From contig NZ_LR130760.1 of assembly GCF_900625095.1 (NCBI RefSeq), forward strand, positions 2,734,528 through 2,798,527: a DNA stretch of 64,000 nucleotides. Reading direction: 5' to 3'. Under the pieces are notes generated by a model. That model saw only the letters and a program-made list of their open reading frames with translations. It had not been told where the DNA came from and did not search any database. This document shows, in pieces, positions 45,699 to 58,160 of this stretch (positions are counted from its first letter, which is position 1; each line of letters starts with the position of its first letter). The translations under genes were made by a program, and so were the position numbers. Source of the DNA: Acinetobacter ihumii (GTDB taxonomy: Bacteria; Pseudomonadota; Gammaproteobacteria; Pseudomonadales; Moraxellaceae).

Positions 45699-46688
45699 TT
45701 AATGTGAAAATAAGCTGGTTCCACACAGTTCAGCAATCGCTTGTTGAATCAGATGTTCAGGATTTTCATTAGACATGCCTTTAATTGCAGCATCAATCTG
45801 TAGCAGCAAAGTTGGCCAACTTAAAAACTGTTGGGGGTTTAAACGACGTAGGGCTTGTTGATAATGACCTACTTTGGTTTTCCAAATGCCAAGTTGTAAT
45901 GCATTTTGTGGTTGTTCAAATAATTGCATCAACAGCCGCATTTCTTTGCTTAGGGTCCACAGAATTAAGCTATGGGGTTCACCTGAGGCCACCAGATACT
46001 GAAAAATTTTAATCGACTGCGCCAGATTGCCTTCCAGTAAAGCATCACTTAAATCATAAGTGGTGTAGCGGGATTGGTCTTGTAAGCAAGCGTAAAGCTG
46101 TTCAATCTGAATCAGGGCTTGATCTGGGAAAGTATCATTAACTCGCATTAAGCTATTTTTTGCAGCCAATAAATTATGTTCATGATGCTGCATCAGCCAT
46201 GCCCACGCATCTTGATCCAGTTGAATCCCCAACTTTTCAGCTTCAATATTTAAAATACGCTGACGATCCTGAGGATATGCTGCCGTTAAAGCCACCACAA
46301 CACCATTGGCTTCAACCGTCTGAAAAAATGCTGACTTTAAGCTAGAACTATCCTGTTTGGGTAAAACAATCAGCAACAGATTAGATTCATTATGTTGTAA
46401 ATAACTTTTGAGTTGCTTTAATCCGTTGGCATCAGGTTTGATATTGCCATGTACTTCAATGGCAAGCTGTTGTGAAAATAGAGAAAGACTATTGAGTGCA
46501 TTAAACACCGTTTTCCAGTCATTCACATTCGCAATGTCATAACGCTGACGTTCAATATCCTGCTGTTGCCAGCTTTTGCGAAAATGATCCAGTAAATTTT
46601 GCTCAAGCAAAGGTTCCTGCCCGTGCAAAATCCATGCGCCACGCGCTTCTGAAGCACGCTTTAACGCTTGTAGATAATCCAGTTTCAT
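45699..46688 (-). CDS. holA: DNA polymerase III delta subunit HolA
   Basis: A 329-aa clamp-loader subunit that opens the beta sliding clamp. The N-terminus (MKLDYLQALKRASEARGAWILHGQEPLLEQ) and the central AAA+-like fold are typical; the family lacks a working P-loop. It follows lptE and leuS, the same gene order as E. coli (leuS-lptE-holA). Confidence 0.93.
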   Translation of the reverse strand: MKLDYLQALKRASEARGAWILHGQEPLLEQNLLDHFRKSWQQQDIERQRYDIANVNDWKTVFNALNSLSLFSQQLAIEVHGNIKPDANGLKQLKSYLQHNESNLLLIVLPKQDSSSLKSAFFQTVEANGVVVALTAAYPQDRQRILNIEAEKLGIQLDQDAWAWLMQHHEHNLLAAKNSLMRVNDTFPDQALIQIEQLYACLQDQSRYTTYDLSDALLEGNLAQSIKIFQYLVASGEPHSLILWTLSKEMRLLMQLFEQPQNALQLGIWKTKVGHYQQALRRLNPQQFLSWPTLLLQIDAAIKGMSNENPEHLIQQAIAELCGTSLFSH

Positions 46689-46714
46689 AACAACGGCTTG
46701 AGATTAAAATACAT

Positions 46715-47239
46715 CTAAGGCGTTGTATTTTGTGTCGTGGCTTTAGGAAGACGATTGGCAGAAATTTGACGAGCAATCTGTTGGGCAATGTCATCAATCA
46801 CAATACGATCCAGATAACTTTCTTCCTGATTTTCAGTGTTCACTGTTGCCAGATCATACTGATAGCTACGCGCTGCGGTTAAGGTACGTGGAGCGGTTAT
46901 AGCATTTCCTTGCTGATCTTCAATCTGGAAGGTTACGGTCAATCGTAATAAAACTTCAGTGAGTTTTCCATTGAGGAGCTGACGACGCGGCGTATATTCA
47001 AGCACACGTAAGACGTAGGCATCATTGGCATTGCTGAGTTGTACGCCACTGGCAGCCAAATAAACACTGAGCTGTTTTTCCAGTTCGTCAGTGTTGTCAG
47101 GAAAAGCCAGATTAAGTTTTTGATAAACCAGAGGTGCGGAGCGAGGATCAGTTCCTTTTAAATGAAAGCCACAACCCACCAGACCTGCACTTAAGCCTAA
47201 AGTGAGGATCACTGTTGCTATACGTTGAGCCAAATGCAT
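46715..47239 (-). CDS. lptE: LPS-assembly lipoprotein LptE
   Basis: A 174-aa outer-membrane lipoprotein that plugs the LptD barrel and helps insert lipopolysaccharide (or lipooligosaccharide). The lipobox is LVGCGFHLKG (Cys23), the family hallmark. The two-strand two-helix fold follows. It is 26 bp upstream of holA and lies downstream of leuS, separated by a terminator-like hairpin. Confidence 0.93.
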   Translation of the reverse strand: MHLAQRIATVILTLGLSAGLVGCGFHLKGTDPRSAPLVYQKLNLAFPDNTDELEKQLSVYLAASGVQLSNANDAYVLRVLEYTPRRQLLNGKLTEVLLRLTVTFQIEDQQGNAITAPRTLTAARSYQYDLATVNTENQEESYLDRIVIDDIAQQIARQISANRLPKATTQNTTP

Positions 47240-47307
47240 GCTTTATCCTCATGGTATTCCAAATGATTTGGAATCTTTAATTTTTAAAATTCACGATATT
47301 TTAAAAT

Positions 47308-47338
47308 CAAAGCCCATTGAATGACAACGGGCTTTGTT
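47308..47338 (-). terminator. Hairpin between leuS and lptE
   Basis: CAAAGCCCATTG pairs with CAACGGGCTTTG with one mismatch. On the minus strand it sits after leuS and may reduce read-through into lptE-holA. The following T-run is modest. Confidence 0.6.
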
Positions 47339-47353
47339 TGGGTTTTGTTCCAA

Positions 47354-50017
<2,664 letters not shown>

Positions 50018-50097
50018 TTAAAAAAATATTGCTGCACAGCATAGCGCAAAATCAAAAAAAAAGCGCATGTTGTATGAGGGATTTTGTGCACGATATA

Positions 50098-50131
50098 AAA
50101 AAACAGACCCAGAATTTATCATGGTCTGTGT
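50098..50131 (-). terminator. Rho-independent terminator of the DUF4124 gene
   Basis: ACAGACC and GGGTCTGT form a stem on the minus strand, followed by seven T residues in that direction. It begins about 25 bases after the DUF4124 stop. Confidence 0.85.
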
Positions 50132-50156
50132 TTTATTTAATATTGAAGCATGGTGT

Positions 50157-50528
50157 TTAGACTGCTCGATTTGTCGCAGGTGCCACACTTGGTGTGGTTT
50201 GTTCTGATTTTGGCATAAGCTGTGGAGCATTATTCACTGGTGCGGATGGCTGATTTTTTGTGCCATTTTCAGAATGGGTTGGGTTTTGCTGATGATTTGA
50301 TTCATTATTTTGACTAGGACGCGAGGTCTGTCCGTAAGTCTTCACTTGCCCCTGTTTTTTTGAACCTTTGGGTGGTGGGGTGGTGGTGTAATGGGTCGAA
50401 CCTTTGCTGTCCACCCATTTATAATATTGTTCTGCATGATTTTGAGTGGCAAGTAGCATCAGGCCTGCCACGACGGCACATTGTCCAATAACAAACACTT
50501 TACGACGATAACAGACGTGTTGGGCCAT
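50157..50528 (-). CDS. DUF4124 domain protein, exported
   Basis: A 123-aa protein with an N-terminal signal or membrane segment (about 12-30). A short DUF4124 motif follows (YYKWVDSKGSTHYTTTPPP, about 35-53), also seen at the start of many proteobacterial envelope proteins. The rest is low-complexity Asn/Gln/Pro-rich sequence. Function is unknown. It lies just upstream of leuS on the same strand but has its own terminator. Confidence 0.8.
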   Translation of the reverse strand: MAQHVCYRRKVFVIGQCAVVAGLMLLATQNHAEQYYKWVDSKGSTHYTTTPPPKGSKKQGQVKTYGQTSRPSQNNESNHQQNPTHSENGTKNQPSAPVNNAPQLMPKSEQTTPSVAPATNRAV

Positions 50529-50688
50529 AGCTTAAACTTCCATGAGCAATAACCTGATTTCACTAGGAAAAGGCTGTAAAAAAAATAGAGAGATCGTATT
50601 GTAAATCATACGCTCTAAATTGCGCCAAATGAATGAAAATGAAAAGAGCAAATACGATCAATGGTGTAAATAAATCGATTAATATTTA

Positions 50689-50954
50689 GGGTCTGTTGAC
50701 ATTTCACAGATGCTTGCGACAATGGGTGTTTTTTAGGCGATACTAGGCAGGAATGAGGAAATTTAGTCATTCTAAATGACTCATTGCTAACGACGGAGCG
50801 TCAAAAAACACCCTTGTTCCGAAGGATTATCGCTAAAACTTCCATAAACTTCGTTATTAAACTTGGCAAGGGAGTAACCATTCCCTTCGTTTAATGCCTT
50901 GTTTCTGTAGTTTTAGCTGATAACGCAATGCGTGGCTGAAATGTCAACAGACCC
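50689..50954. mobile_element. 266-bp MITE-like element with 18-bp terminal inverted repeats and TA duplication
   Basis: The ends are exact inverted repeats of 18 bases (GGGTCTGTTGACATTTCA) and remain partly matched for about 15 more. Both ends are flanked by TA (50687-50688 and 50955-50956), consistent with a two-base target duplication. No open frame could encode a transposase, so it is non-autonomous. Inside, GGGTGTTTTTT (near 50725) and AAAAAACACCC (near 50803) form a second inverted repeat. TA targets are used by IS630/Tc1-type and some IS5-type (IS427 group) transposases; which one moves it is unknown. It sits in the gap between DUF4124 and ilvI. Confidence 0.75.
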
Positions 50955-50999
50955 TAATTAAATTGGTTTAAAAATATACACACAAAAAATAAACGGCAA

Positions 51000-51054
51000 A
51001 AAGCGAACATTTCGCCTTGACATTAATAGGTGAAACATAAAAAATGTTCGCTTT
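51000..51054. repeat. 13-bp inverted repeat in the ilvI upstream region
   Basis: AAAGCGAACATTT (51000-51012) is repeated inverted at 51042-51054 with 29 bases between. It is upstream of the likely ilvI promoter, so it is not a simple leader attenuator for that promoter. It could be a terminator, an operator or part of an unannotated small RNA. I see no protein gene in the remaining 51055-51327. Confidence 0.5.
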
Positions 51055-51245
51055 AGTTTTATATGCCTTTATTCGATCACCCTTCGAATAAATGTCATGG
51101 TGTGTAATGGACATTCTCTCTAGCCGAGAGGGTGATTTTGCTCAAGTGCTGTTTATCCCAACAGTTCTTTAATGAAGCTGAAACAACTTATACGGTGCTC
51201 AGTTTAGAAATTTTTCCTATTACAGCAAAAACTTGGAAGTATGTG

Positions 51246-51254
51246 TGCTATAAC
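51246..51254 (+). promoter_or_regulatory. Extended -10 promoter candidate for ilvI
   Basis: TGC followed by TATAAC (51249-51254) lies about 74 bases before the TTG start. The -35 region is AT-rich without a clear consensus. Confidence 0.4.
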
Positions 51255-51327
51255 AGTGCAGAAAGTAAATGAATGACACACTATTTATGTCTCCCATAAA
51301 TGGTGCAAAAGACTAGGGTGAATCACG

Positions 51328-53052
51328 TTGGAACTTTTATCTGGTGGTGAAATGCTCGTTCGCGCACTTGCGGATGAGGGCGTTGAGCACGTTTTTGGAT
51401 ATCCAGGCGGCGCAGTTTTGCATATTTATGATGCGCTTTTTCAACAAGACAAAATTAATCATTACCTTGTACGCCATGAACAAGCCGCAGGCCATATGGC
51501 TGATGCTTATTCGCGCGTAACAGGTAAAACAGGTGTGGTGCTGGTCACCTCGGGACCAGGCGCAACCAATACCGTTACTCCAATTGCTACAGCGTATATG
51601 GACTCAATCCCAATGGTGATTTTGTCTGGTCAGGTTGCAAGCCATTTAATTGGAGAAGATGCGTTTCAGGAAACTGACATGGTTGGTATTTCCCGTCCAA
51701 TCGTTAAACACAGTTTTCAGGTGCGCCACGCCAGCGAAATTCCTGCCATTATTAAAAAAGCATTTTATATCGCTTCAAGTGGTCGTCCGGGACCTGTTGT
51801 GGTTGATATTCCAAAGGATGCAACCAATCCTGCTGAAAAATTTGCCTACGAATATCCTGAAAAAGTGAAGATGCGTTCATATCAACCGCCTTCACGTGGA
51901 CATTCGGGTCAAATTCGCAAAGCCATTGATGAACTGTTATCTGCGAAACGTCCAATGATTTATACGGGCGGTGGTGTGGTTCAGGGCAATGCGTCTGCAT
52001 TATTAACCGAATTGGCACATTTGCTTGGCTATCCTGTAACCAATACCTTGATGGGCTTGGGAGCCTTCCCGGGTAATGACCCACAATTTGTGGGCATGTT
52101 AGGTATGCATGGGACTTATGAAGCCAATATGGCGATGCATAATGCGGATGTCATTTTAGCGATTGGTGCACGTTTTGATGACCGTGTAACCAATAACCCT
52201 GCTAAGTTCTGTCAAAATGCCAAAGTCATTCATATTGATATTGACCCAGCAACCATTTCCAAAACCATTATGGCGCATATCCCAATTGTGGGAGCAGTTG
52301 AGCCAGTGCTTCAGGAAATGTTGGCTCAACTCAAACAAATGAATGTTTCTAAGCCAAATCCAGAAGCGATTGCAGAGTGGTGGTCACAAATTAATGAATG
52401 GCGTAAGGTTCACGGCTTGCGTTATGAAGCTGCTCAAAATGGTGAGATGAAACCACAACAAGTGGTTGAAGCATTGGATCGTGTCACCAATAGCGAAGCA
52501 ATTATTACCTCTGACGTAGGTCAACATCAGATGTTTGGTGCTTTGTATTATAAGTACAAACGTCCACGCCAATGGATCAACTCGGGTGGCTTAGGCACCA
52601 TGGGCGTAGGTTTGCCATATGCAATGGCGGCCAAACTTGCATTCCCAGAGCAGCAAGTGGTGTGTATTACGGGTGAAGCATCGATTCAGATGTGTATTCA
52701 GGAATTATCAACCTGTAAGCAATATGGCTTAAATGTCAAAATTCTGTGTTTGAATAACCGCGCTTTAGGTATGGTTAAACAATGGCAGGACATGAACTAC
52801 GAAGGTCGTCATTCAAGTTCTTATGTTGAATCATTACCTGACTTTGCCAAGTTGATGGAAGCCTATGGTCACGTGGGTATTACCATTGAGCATGCAGATG
52901 AACTTGAGTCTAAATTAGCTGAAGCGATGGCAATTAATGATAAATGTGTCTTCATTAATGTCATGGTCGATCGCACTGAGCATGTTTACCCAATGTTGAT
53001 TGCAGGTCAGTCTATGCAAGACATGTGGTTAGGAAAAGGGGAGCGTACCTAA
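51328..53052 (+). CDS. ilvI: Acetolactate synthase large subunit (type 3)
   Basis: A 574-aa ThDP-dependent enzyme condensing pyruvate with pyruvate or 2-oxobutyrate, the first common step to valine, leucine and isoleucine. The N-terminus ([25 protein letters not shown]) carries the pyruvate-site residues. The catalytic Glu lies in [10 protein letters not shown] near residue 50. The ThDP/Mg motif is [11 protein letters not shown]...NNRALGMV near 450-480; its usual GDGS/GDAS start reads GEAS here. The start is TTG with AGGGTG seven bases upstream. It overlaps ilvH by one base. Confidence 0.94.
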   Translation: MELLSGGEMLVRALADEGVEHVFGYPGGAVLHIYDALFQQDKINHYLVRHEQAAGHMADAYSRVTGKTGVVLVTSGPGATNTVTPIATAYMDSIPMVILSGQVASHLIGEDAFQETDMVGISRPIVKHSFQVRHASEIPAIIKKAFYIASSGRPGPVVVDIPKDATNPAEKFAYEYPEKVKMRSYQPPSRGHSGQIRKAIDELLSAKRPMIYTGGGVVQGNASALLTELAHLLGYPVTNTLMGLGAFPGNDPQFVGMLGMHGTYEANMAMHNADVILAIGARFDDRVTNNPAKFCQNAKVIHIDIDPATISKTIMAHIPIVGAVEPVLQEMLAQLKQMNVSKPNPEAIAEWWSQINEWRKVHGLRYEAAQNGEMKPQQVVEALDRVTNSEAIITSDVGQHQMFGALYYKYKRPRQWINSGGLGTMGVGLPYAMAAKLAFPEQQVVCITGEASIQMCIQELSTCKQYGLNVKILCLNNRALGMVKQWQDMNYEGRHSSSYVESLPDFAKLMEAYGHVGITIEHADELESKLAEAMAINDKCVFINVMVDRTEHVYPMLIAGQSMQDMWLGKGERT

Positions 53053-53543
53053 TGAGACATATTATTTCTGTACTCGTTGAAAACGAAGCTGGTGCGCTTT
53101 CTCGCCTTGTGGGTTTGTTTAGTCAACGTGGTTATAACATTGAGACATTGAATGTTGCGCCTACCGAAGATGAAACTTTATCTCGTCTGACCTTAACCAC
53201 CTATGGCGATGATCACAAGATTGAACAAATTACCAAGCAACTGAATAAATTGGTTGAAGTGGTGAAGGTGGTTGATCTTTCAGAAGGCGCACATATTGAG
53301 CGCGAGTTGATGTTGATCAAAGTCAAAGCACTGGGTGCTGCTCGTGCTGAAATTAAACGTACGGCTGATATTTTTCGTGCGCAAATCGTAGATGTCACAC
53401 CGACCACTTATACGATTCAGATTGCAGGAACAACCGATAAATTAGATGGTTTTATCGATGCGCTTGCAGAAAATACGATTTTAGAAGTTGTTCGTTCGGG
53501 CGTCTCTGGGATTGCACGTGGCGAAAAAGTATTAACGATTTAA
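53052..53543 (+). CDS. ilvH: Acetolactate synthase small (regulatory) subunit
   Basis: A 163-aa ACT-domain subunit that activates the large subunit and gives valine feedback inhibition. It starts [19 protein letters not shown], the ACT-domain ligand loop, followed by FSQRGYNIETLNV. The ATG shares one base with the ilvI stop (TAATG) and is preceded by GGGGAG. An in-frame upstream extension to 53025 is not family-like. Confidence 0.95.
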   Translation: MRHIISVLVENEAGALSRLVGLFSQRGYNIETLNVAPTEDETLSRLTLTTYGDDHKIEQITKQLNKLVEVVKVVDLSEGAHIERELMLIKVKALGAARAEIKRTADIFRAQIVDVTPTTYTIQIAGTTDKLDGFIDALAENTILEVVRSGVSGIARGEKVLTI

Positions 53544-53635
53544 AGTGTGCTCAATTCTTGATTAATCATGCATGCAAGAATTGAGTGCTTGAAAAGATCT
53601 GTCCTTGTAGAACAAGGGAAATGAAAAAATTTTAG

Positions 53636-54664
<1,029 letters not shown>

Positions 54665-54682
54665 GTTTTAGTTTGATGTGAG

Positions 54683-54710
54683 AAAACCCTTGTTGATACA
54701 AGGGTTTTTT
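54683..54710 (+). terminator. Rho-independent terminator of the ilv cluster
   Basis: AAAACCCTTG pairs with CAAGGGTTTT around a six-base loop and runs into T residues, 18 bases after the ilvC stop. Confidence 0.9.
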
Positions 54711-55100
54711 CTTGGAAACGATATGACCTAAGTTTTGCTATTACCTCAATGGTGAGAGTTACTTTCTTAAGCCCTCGTGAGGATTGTATTGAATAATATC
54801 GCGCCCGAAGAAAAGAGTTAATTTCTGAGATTTATAATCTGAAAACCATGCAACATTCTGGGTTTTTTTGAATCACAAATTTGATGGAAACACGTGATTT
54901 AATTCATGAAATTATAGAAAATTGTGCTTTTATTTTATTGATTTTAAAGATCAAAAAACTTGACCTTCATGTGGATAGTGGTATTGTGGAAGAAGATAAA
55001 AATATTTGATGAATAGACGATTGTTGTGATGAAAAAATCTACTGTTTATCTAATTTTCCACACATAAAAACAAGCATCCTAATAAGCATGGAAGTTTTGT
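54711..55100. other. Non-coding gap between ilvC and the c-di-GMP gene
   Basis: No gene or RNA is recognised in this 390-bp stretch. A possible promoter (TTGACC at 54960-54965, TATTGT at 54982-54987, 16-base spacer) would give a leader of about 105 nt for the gene at 55101. Confidence 0.4.
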
Positions 55101-57170
55101 ATGGTACATGTAGATTATAACTATACCTTTGTATTTGGTTCAGTTTTAGTCGCTATTATAGTGTGCTATGTTGCTATTTCCATGGAACAATTAATCTTTA
55201 AAGAGACTTATAAACACTTTGAAAAGTTAATTCTTATTATCAGTAGTCTTATTTTAGGTTTTGCAATTTGGTCAATGCACTTTGTTGGCATGTTCGCTTG
55301 TCACCTCCCTGAAGGACATTCTTTTAATTTAGGTCTAACCGCACTGTCTTATGTTATTGCTGCTGTGGCTTCATTGTTTGCCCTGTGGTTAACATCGCGT
55401 TCGACTTTACCCGTGCCGCGCTTGGTCATTGGTTCAGTACTGATGGGTTTGGGTATTTCAGGGATGCATTACACCGGAATGATGGGGTTAGTCATTCAAA
55501 ATCATCGTTTAATTTACGATCCTCTCATAGTGGTATTTTCAGTGTTAATCGCGGTAAGTGGCTCTGGTTTGGCTTTTTTTCTCTTTTTTAAATATAAAAA
55601 TGCTATTGGTAAAAAGTTGGGCTTAAAACTGGCAATTGCAATCACAATGGCATTAAGTATTGTTGGAATGCATTACACAGGGATGGCCGCCACGACTTTT
55701 TCCTCAAGTCATCATAGTCCGATTTTAATGGGCTATGAAGCGGGTCAGGGTTTATTGCTTTTTACCATTATTTTTGTAACGAGCCTAATTCTGGTTGCAG
55801 GCTTTTGTGTTGCAGTGTTAGAGCTTAGACTTGAAGAGCGTAATCAGGCATTATCTCAACTAAACAAAGAACTTGCAGGACTTGCAACCAAAGACAATTT
55901 AACCAAATTGCCCAATCGTTTGTTTTTGGTCGATTATGCGCAGATTATTTTCGCAGACCATCGTTTAAAAGATCAAAAAATTGCTTTTTTATATCTCGAT
56001 CTTGATCGTTTTAAATCGGTAAATGATGCTTTTGGTCATCATATTGGGGATCAACTTTTAATTCAGATGGCAAACCGGATTCATATCCGTCTTAATGACC
56101 GAACTAAATTTTTTAGAGTGGGTGGAGATGAATTTTTACTAATTATTGAAAATAGCAGTGCTGAGGAGGCCATCCAACTCGCAGAAGAAATTTTGCTCCA
56201 AGTTCAAGAAACTTATTTGATTACCGGCAAAGAAATTAATATATCGGCCAGTGTGGGAGTGGCTATGTATCCTGAGCATGGTGGAAACTTACAGGATCTG
56301 TTAATCAATGCGGATGCTGCCATGCTTCTTTCCAAGGAACAGGGAAGAAATACCTATACTTTGTTTAATTATACCAGTGAGCAAAATGAGGCCAAGAGTC
56401 AATCCAAACTCATTAATGATTTGTATAAAGCGGTGGATGATCAACAGTTTGTATTGTTTTATCAACCTAAATTCACGATTAATCAGGAAATTTGTGGTGT
56501 TGAAGCATTGATTCGCTGGCAACATCCAACCATGGGATTACTGACGCCGCAAATGTTTATTAATGGCGCAGAAAAAACCGGATTGATCATTCCAATGGGC
56601 TATTGGGCATTGGAGCAGGCATGCAAACAAATCCGTGAATGGGTGGATACCAAAGTTGCATTTTATCCAATTGCGGTGAACCTCTCAGCCATTCAATTTG
56701 AAAATAAAAAACTTTTTAGCACACTCGAAAATTTAATTGAAAAATATGCGATTCAGCCAGATCACTTGATTATTGAAATTACTGAATCTACTGCAATGCG
56801 ACATATAGATATGAGTATTCGCACCTTTGAACGCTTACGTGAAATGGGGATTCAAATTGCAATTGATGATTTTGGTACAGGGCATTCCAGTTTCCTCTAT
56901 TTAAAAGATTTACCTGTCGATGAATTAAAAATTGATCGTGGATTTATTGTGAATTTAGTGCCAGGCTCCAAAGAAGAAATTATTCTTGAAAGTATTATTC
57001 AGCTTGCTACGAAACTTGGATTACGTGTGACCGCAGAAGGAGTGGAAACCCCACAACAAGCCGCTATTCTTCATCGTTTGGGATGTCATCAGTTGCAAGG
57101 TTATTTATTAGGAACACCGGTTTCAGTCGATCATCTCTCTATCTATAAAGAAACCCATCACTTTGTTTGA
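55101..57170 (+). CDS. MHYT-GGDEF-EAL cyclic di-GMP signalling protein
   Basis: A 689-aa inner-membrane protein. Seven N-terminal helices form an MHYT sensor with motifs SMHFVG, GMHYTG and GMHYTG near residues 57, 121 and 190, thought to bind a metal and sense a gas. A GGDEF domain follows (about 265-425) with an intact RVGGDEFLL. The EAL domain (about 430-680) has EALIRW, NLSAIQFE, EITES, DDFGTGHSS, LKIDRGF and AEGVET, all catalytic residues present. It could both make and degrade c-di-GMP; net activity cannot be told. It is not in an obvious operon. Confidence 0.93.
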   Translation: MVHVDYNYTFVFGSVLVAIIVCYVAISMEQLIFKETYKHFEKLILIISSLILGFAIWSMHFVGMFACHLPEGHSFNLGLTALSYVIAAVASLFALWLTSRSTLPVPRLVIGSVLMGLGISGMHYTGMMGLVIQNHRLIYDPLIVVFSVLIAVSGSGLAFFLFFKYKNAIGKKLGLKLAIAITMALSIVGMHYTGMAATTFSSSHHSPILMGYEAGQGLLLFTIIFVTSLILVAGFCVAVLELRLEERNQALSQLNKELAGLATKDNLTKLPNRLFLVDYAQIIFADHRLKDQKIAFLYLDLDRFKSVNDAFGHHIGDQLLIQMANRIHIRLNDRTKFFRVGGDEFLLIIENSSAEEAIQLAEEILLQVQETYLITGKEINISASVGVAMYPEHGGNLQDLLINADAAMLLSKEQGRNTYTLFNYTSEQNEAKSQSKLINDLYKAVDDQQFVLFYQPKFTINQEICGVEALIRWQHPTMGLLTPQMFINGAEKTGLIIPMGYWALEQACKQIREWVDTKVAFYPIAVNLSAIQFENKKLFSTLENLIEKYAIQPDHLIIEITESTAMRHIDMSIRTFERLREMGIQIAIDDFGTGHSSFLYLKDLPVDELKIDRGFIVNLVPGSKEEIILESIIQLATKLGLRVTAEGVETPQQAAILHRLGCHQLQGYLLGTPVSVDHLSIYKETHHFV

Positions 57171-57375
57171 AATGATTAAGCGATAGCAAAACAAATTTTT
57201 TTCATTCATCAAGTTCTATTTTAGAACCATGATGCTATAGTCTTAAAGTTAAACTGGTCGATAGCGATTTTAAATAGAGCATTGTACATTTCGCCAGCAA
57301 AGATCACGTTTAAATATGGATGATTTATACTTTAAATTGAAGTTTTTAACTGTACATAATGAGGAGATTGGCCTG

Positions 57376-57813
57376 ATGGACTTAAAGAAAATGACAGGTT
57401 TAGAAATCATGCAGGCATTTGCACAGGGTTTATTTCCAGCTCCGGGCATTGCTAAAACCATGCCAATGCAACCGCTTGAGGTCGAACATGGTCGCATTGT
57501 ATTTGAAGCGATTGCCGATGACCGACATACTAATCCTTTGGGAGGTGTCCATGGCGGTTTTGCAGCTACAGTACTGGATTCGGTGACAGGGTGTGCCACT
57601 CATACTGTTTTGGCAGCAGGCGAAGCCTATGGCACCACAGACTTAGCCATTAAAATGTGTCGTCCAATGCCATTTAATCAAAAACTGATTGCAGAAGGAA
57701 AGGTGATTAACATTGGAAAAAATCTAGTGATCTCAGAAGGTTATTTACGCGATGAAAATGGCAAACTATATGCGCATGCCACAGCGACCAATATGATTAT
57801 TCGTACTCAGTAG
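57376..57813 (+). CDS. PaaI-family hotdog thioesterase
   Basis: A 145-aa hotdog protein. The motif NPLGGVHGGFAATVLDSVTGCA near residues 54-75 is the PaaI/YdiI active-site segment, with the conserved HGG and Asp. TTDLAIKMCRPMPFNQKL follows. An acyl-CoA thioesterase role is expected. An upstream in-frame ATG at 57316 exists, but GAGGAG at 57361-57366 sits nine bases before the ATG at 57376, giving the usual length. Confidence 0.87.
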   Translation: MDLKKMTGLEIMQAFAQGLFPAPGIAKTMPMQPLEVEHGRIVFEAIADDRHTNPLGGVHGGFAATVLDSVTGCATHTVLAAGEAYGTTDLAIKMCRPMPFNQKLIAEGKVINIGKNLVISEGYLRDENGKLYAHATATNMIIRTQ

Positions 57814-58160
57814 CCCCGTTTTCAATCAACTCCAATATTAAAATGTTTTAAAAATAAAAAACTTAAGATGAATAAAAGCAGGGTTGGAAGGTTGTTTTCA
57901 ACTTTGCTGAAAACACGATATGATCAACTGTCCAAATTTAAATTGAGTCATTCCGATGTAAGAAAGCCTAACTTATGAATTAGATGGATCAATTGGATGG
58001 AAGGAATGATTCTCTGTGGATCATTTTGATTTTATCCACAGAAATAAATGTGACGATTTATCCTCATGCTATTTCTGCTACAATTGCGCCAATTTCAGCT
58101 TTCCTACATCTGCGTAATCAATAGAGTTATCGCAAAGATGTTCAATATGAAGATTTATAC
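57814..58160. other. Non-coding gap before prfC with a promoter candidate
   Basis: No gene is recognised in this 347-bp gap. An extended -10 (TGC then TACAAT at 58079-58084) lies about 77 bases before the prfC start and is its likely promoter; the -35 is weak. Confidence 0.4.

Noticed and set aside
51044..51091. A 15-aa leader peptide (MFALVLYAFI...) for attenuation of ilvI
   Set aside because: It contains some Leu, Val and Ile codons but no run of them, has a poorly placed ribosome site and overlaps an inverted-repeat arm upstream of the probable promoter.
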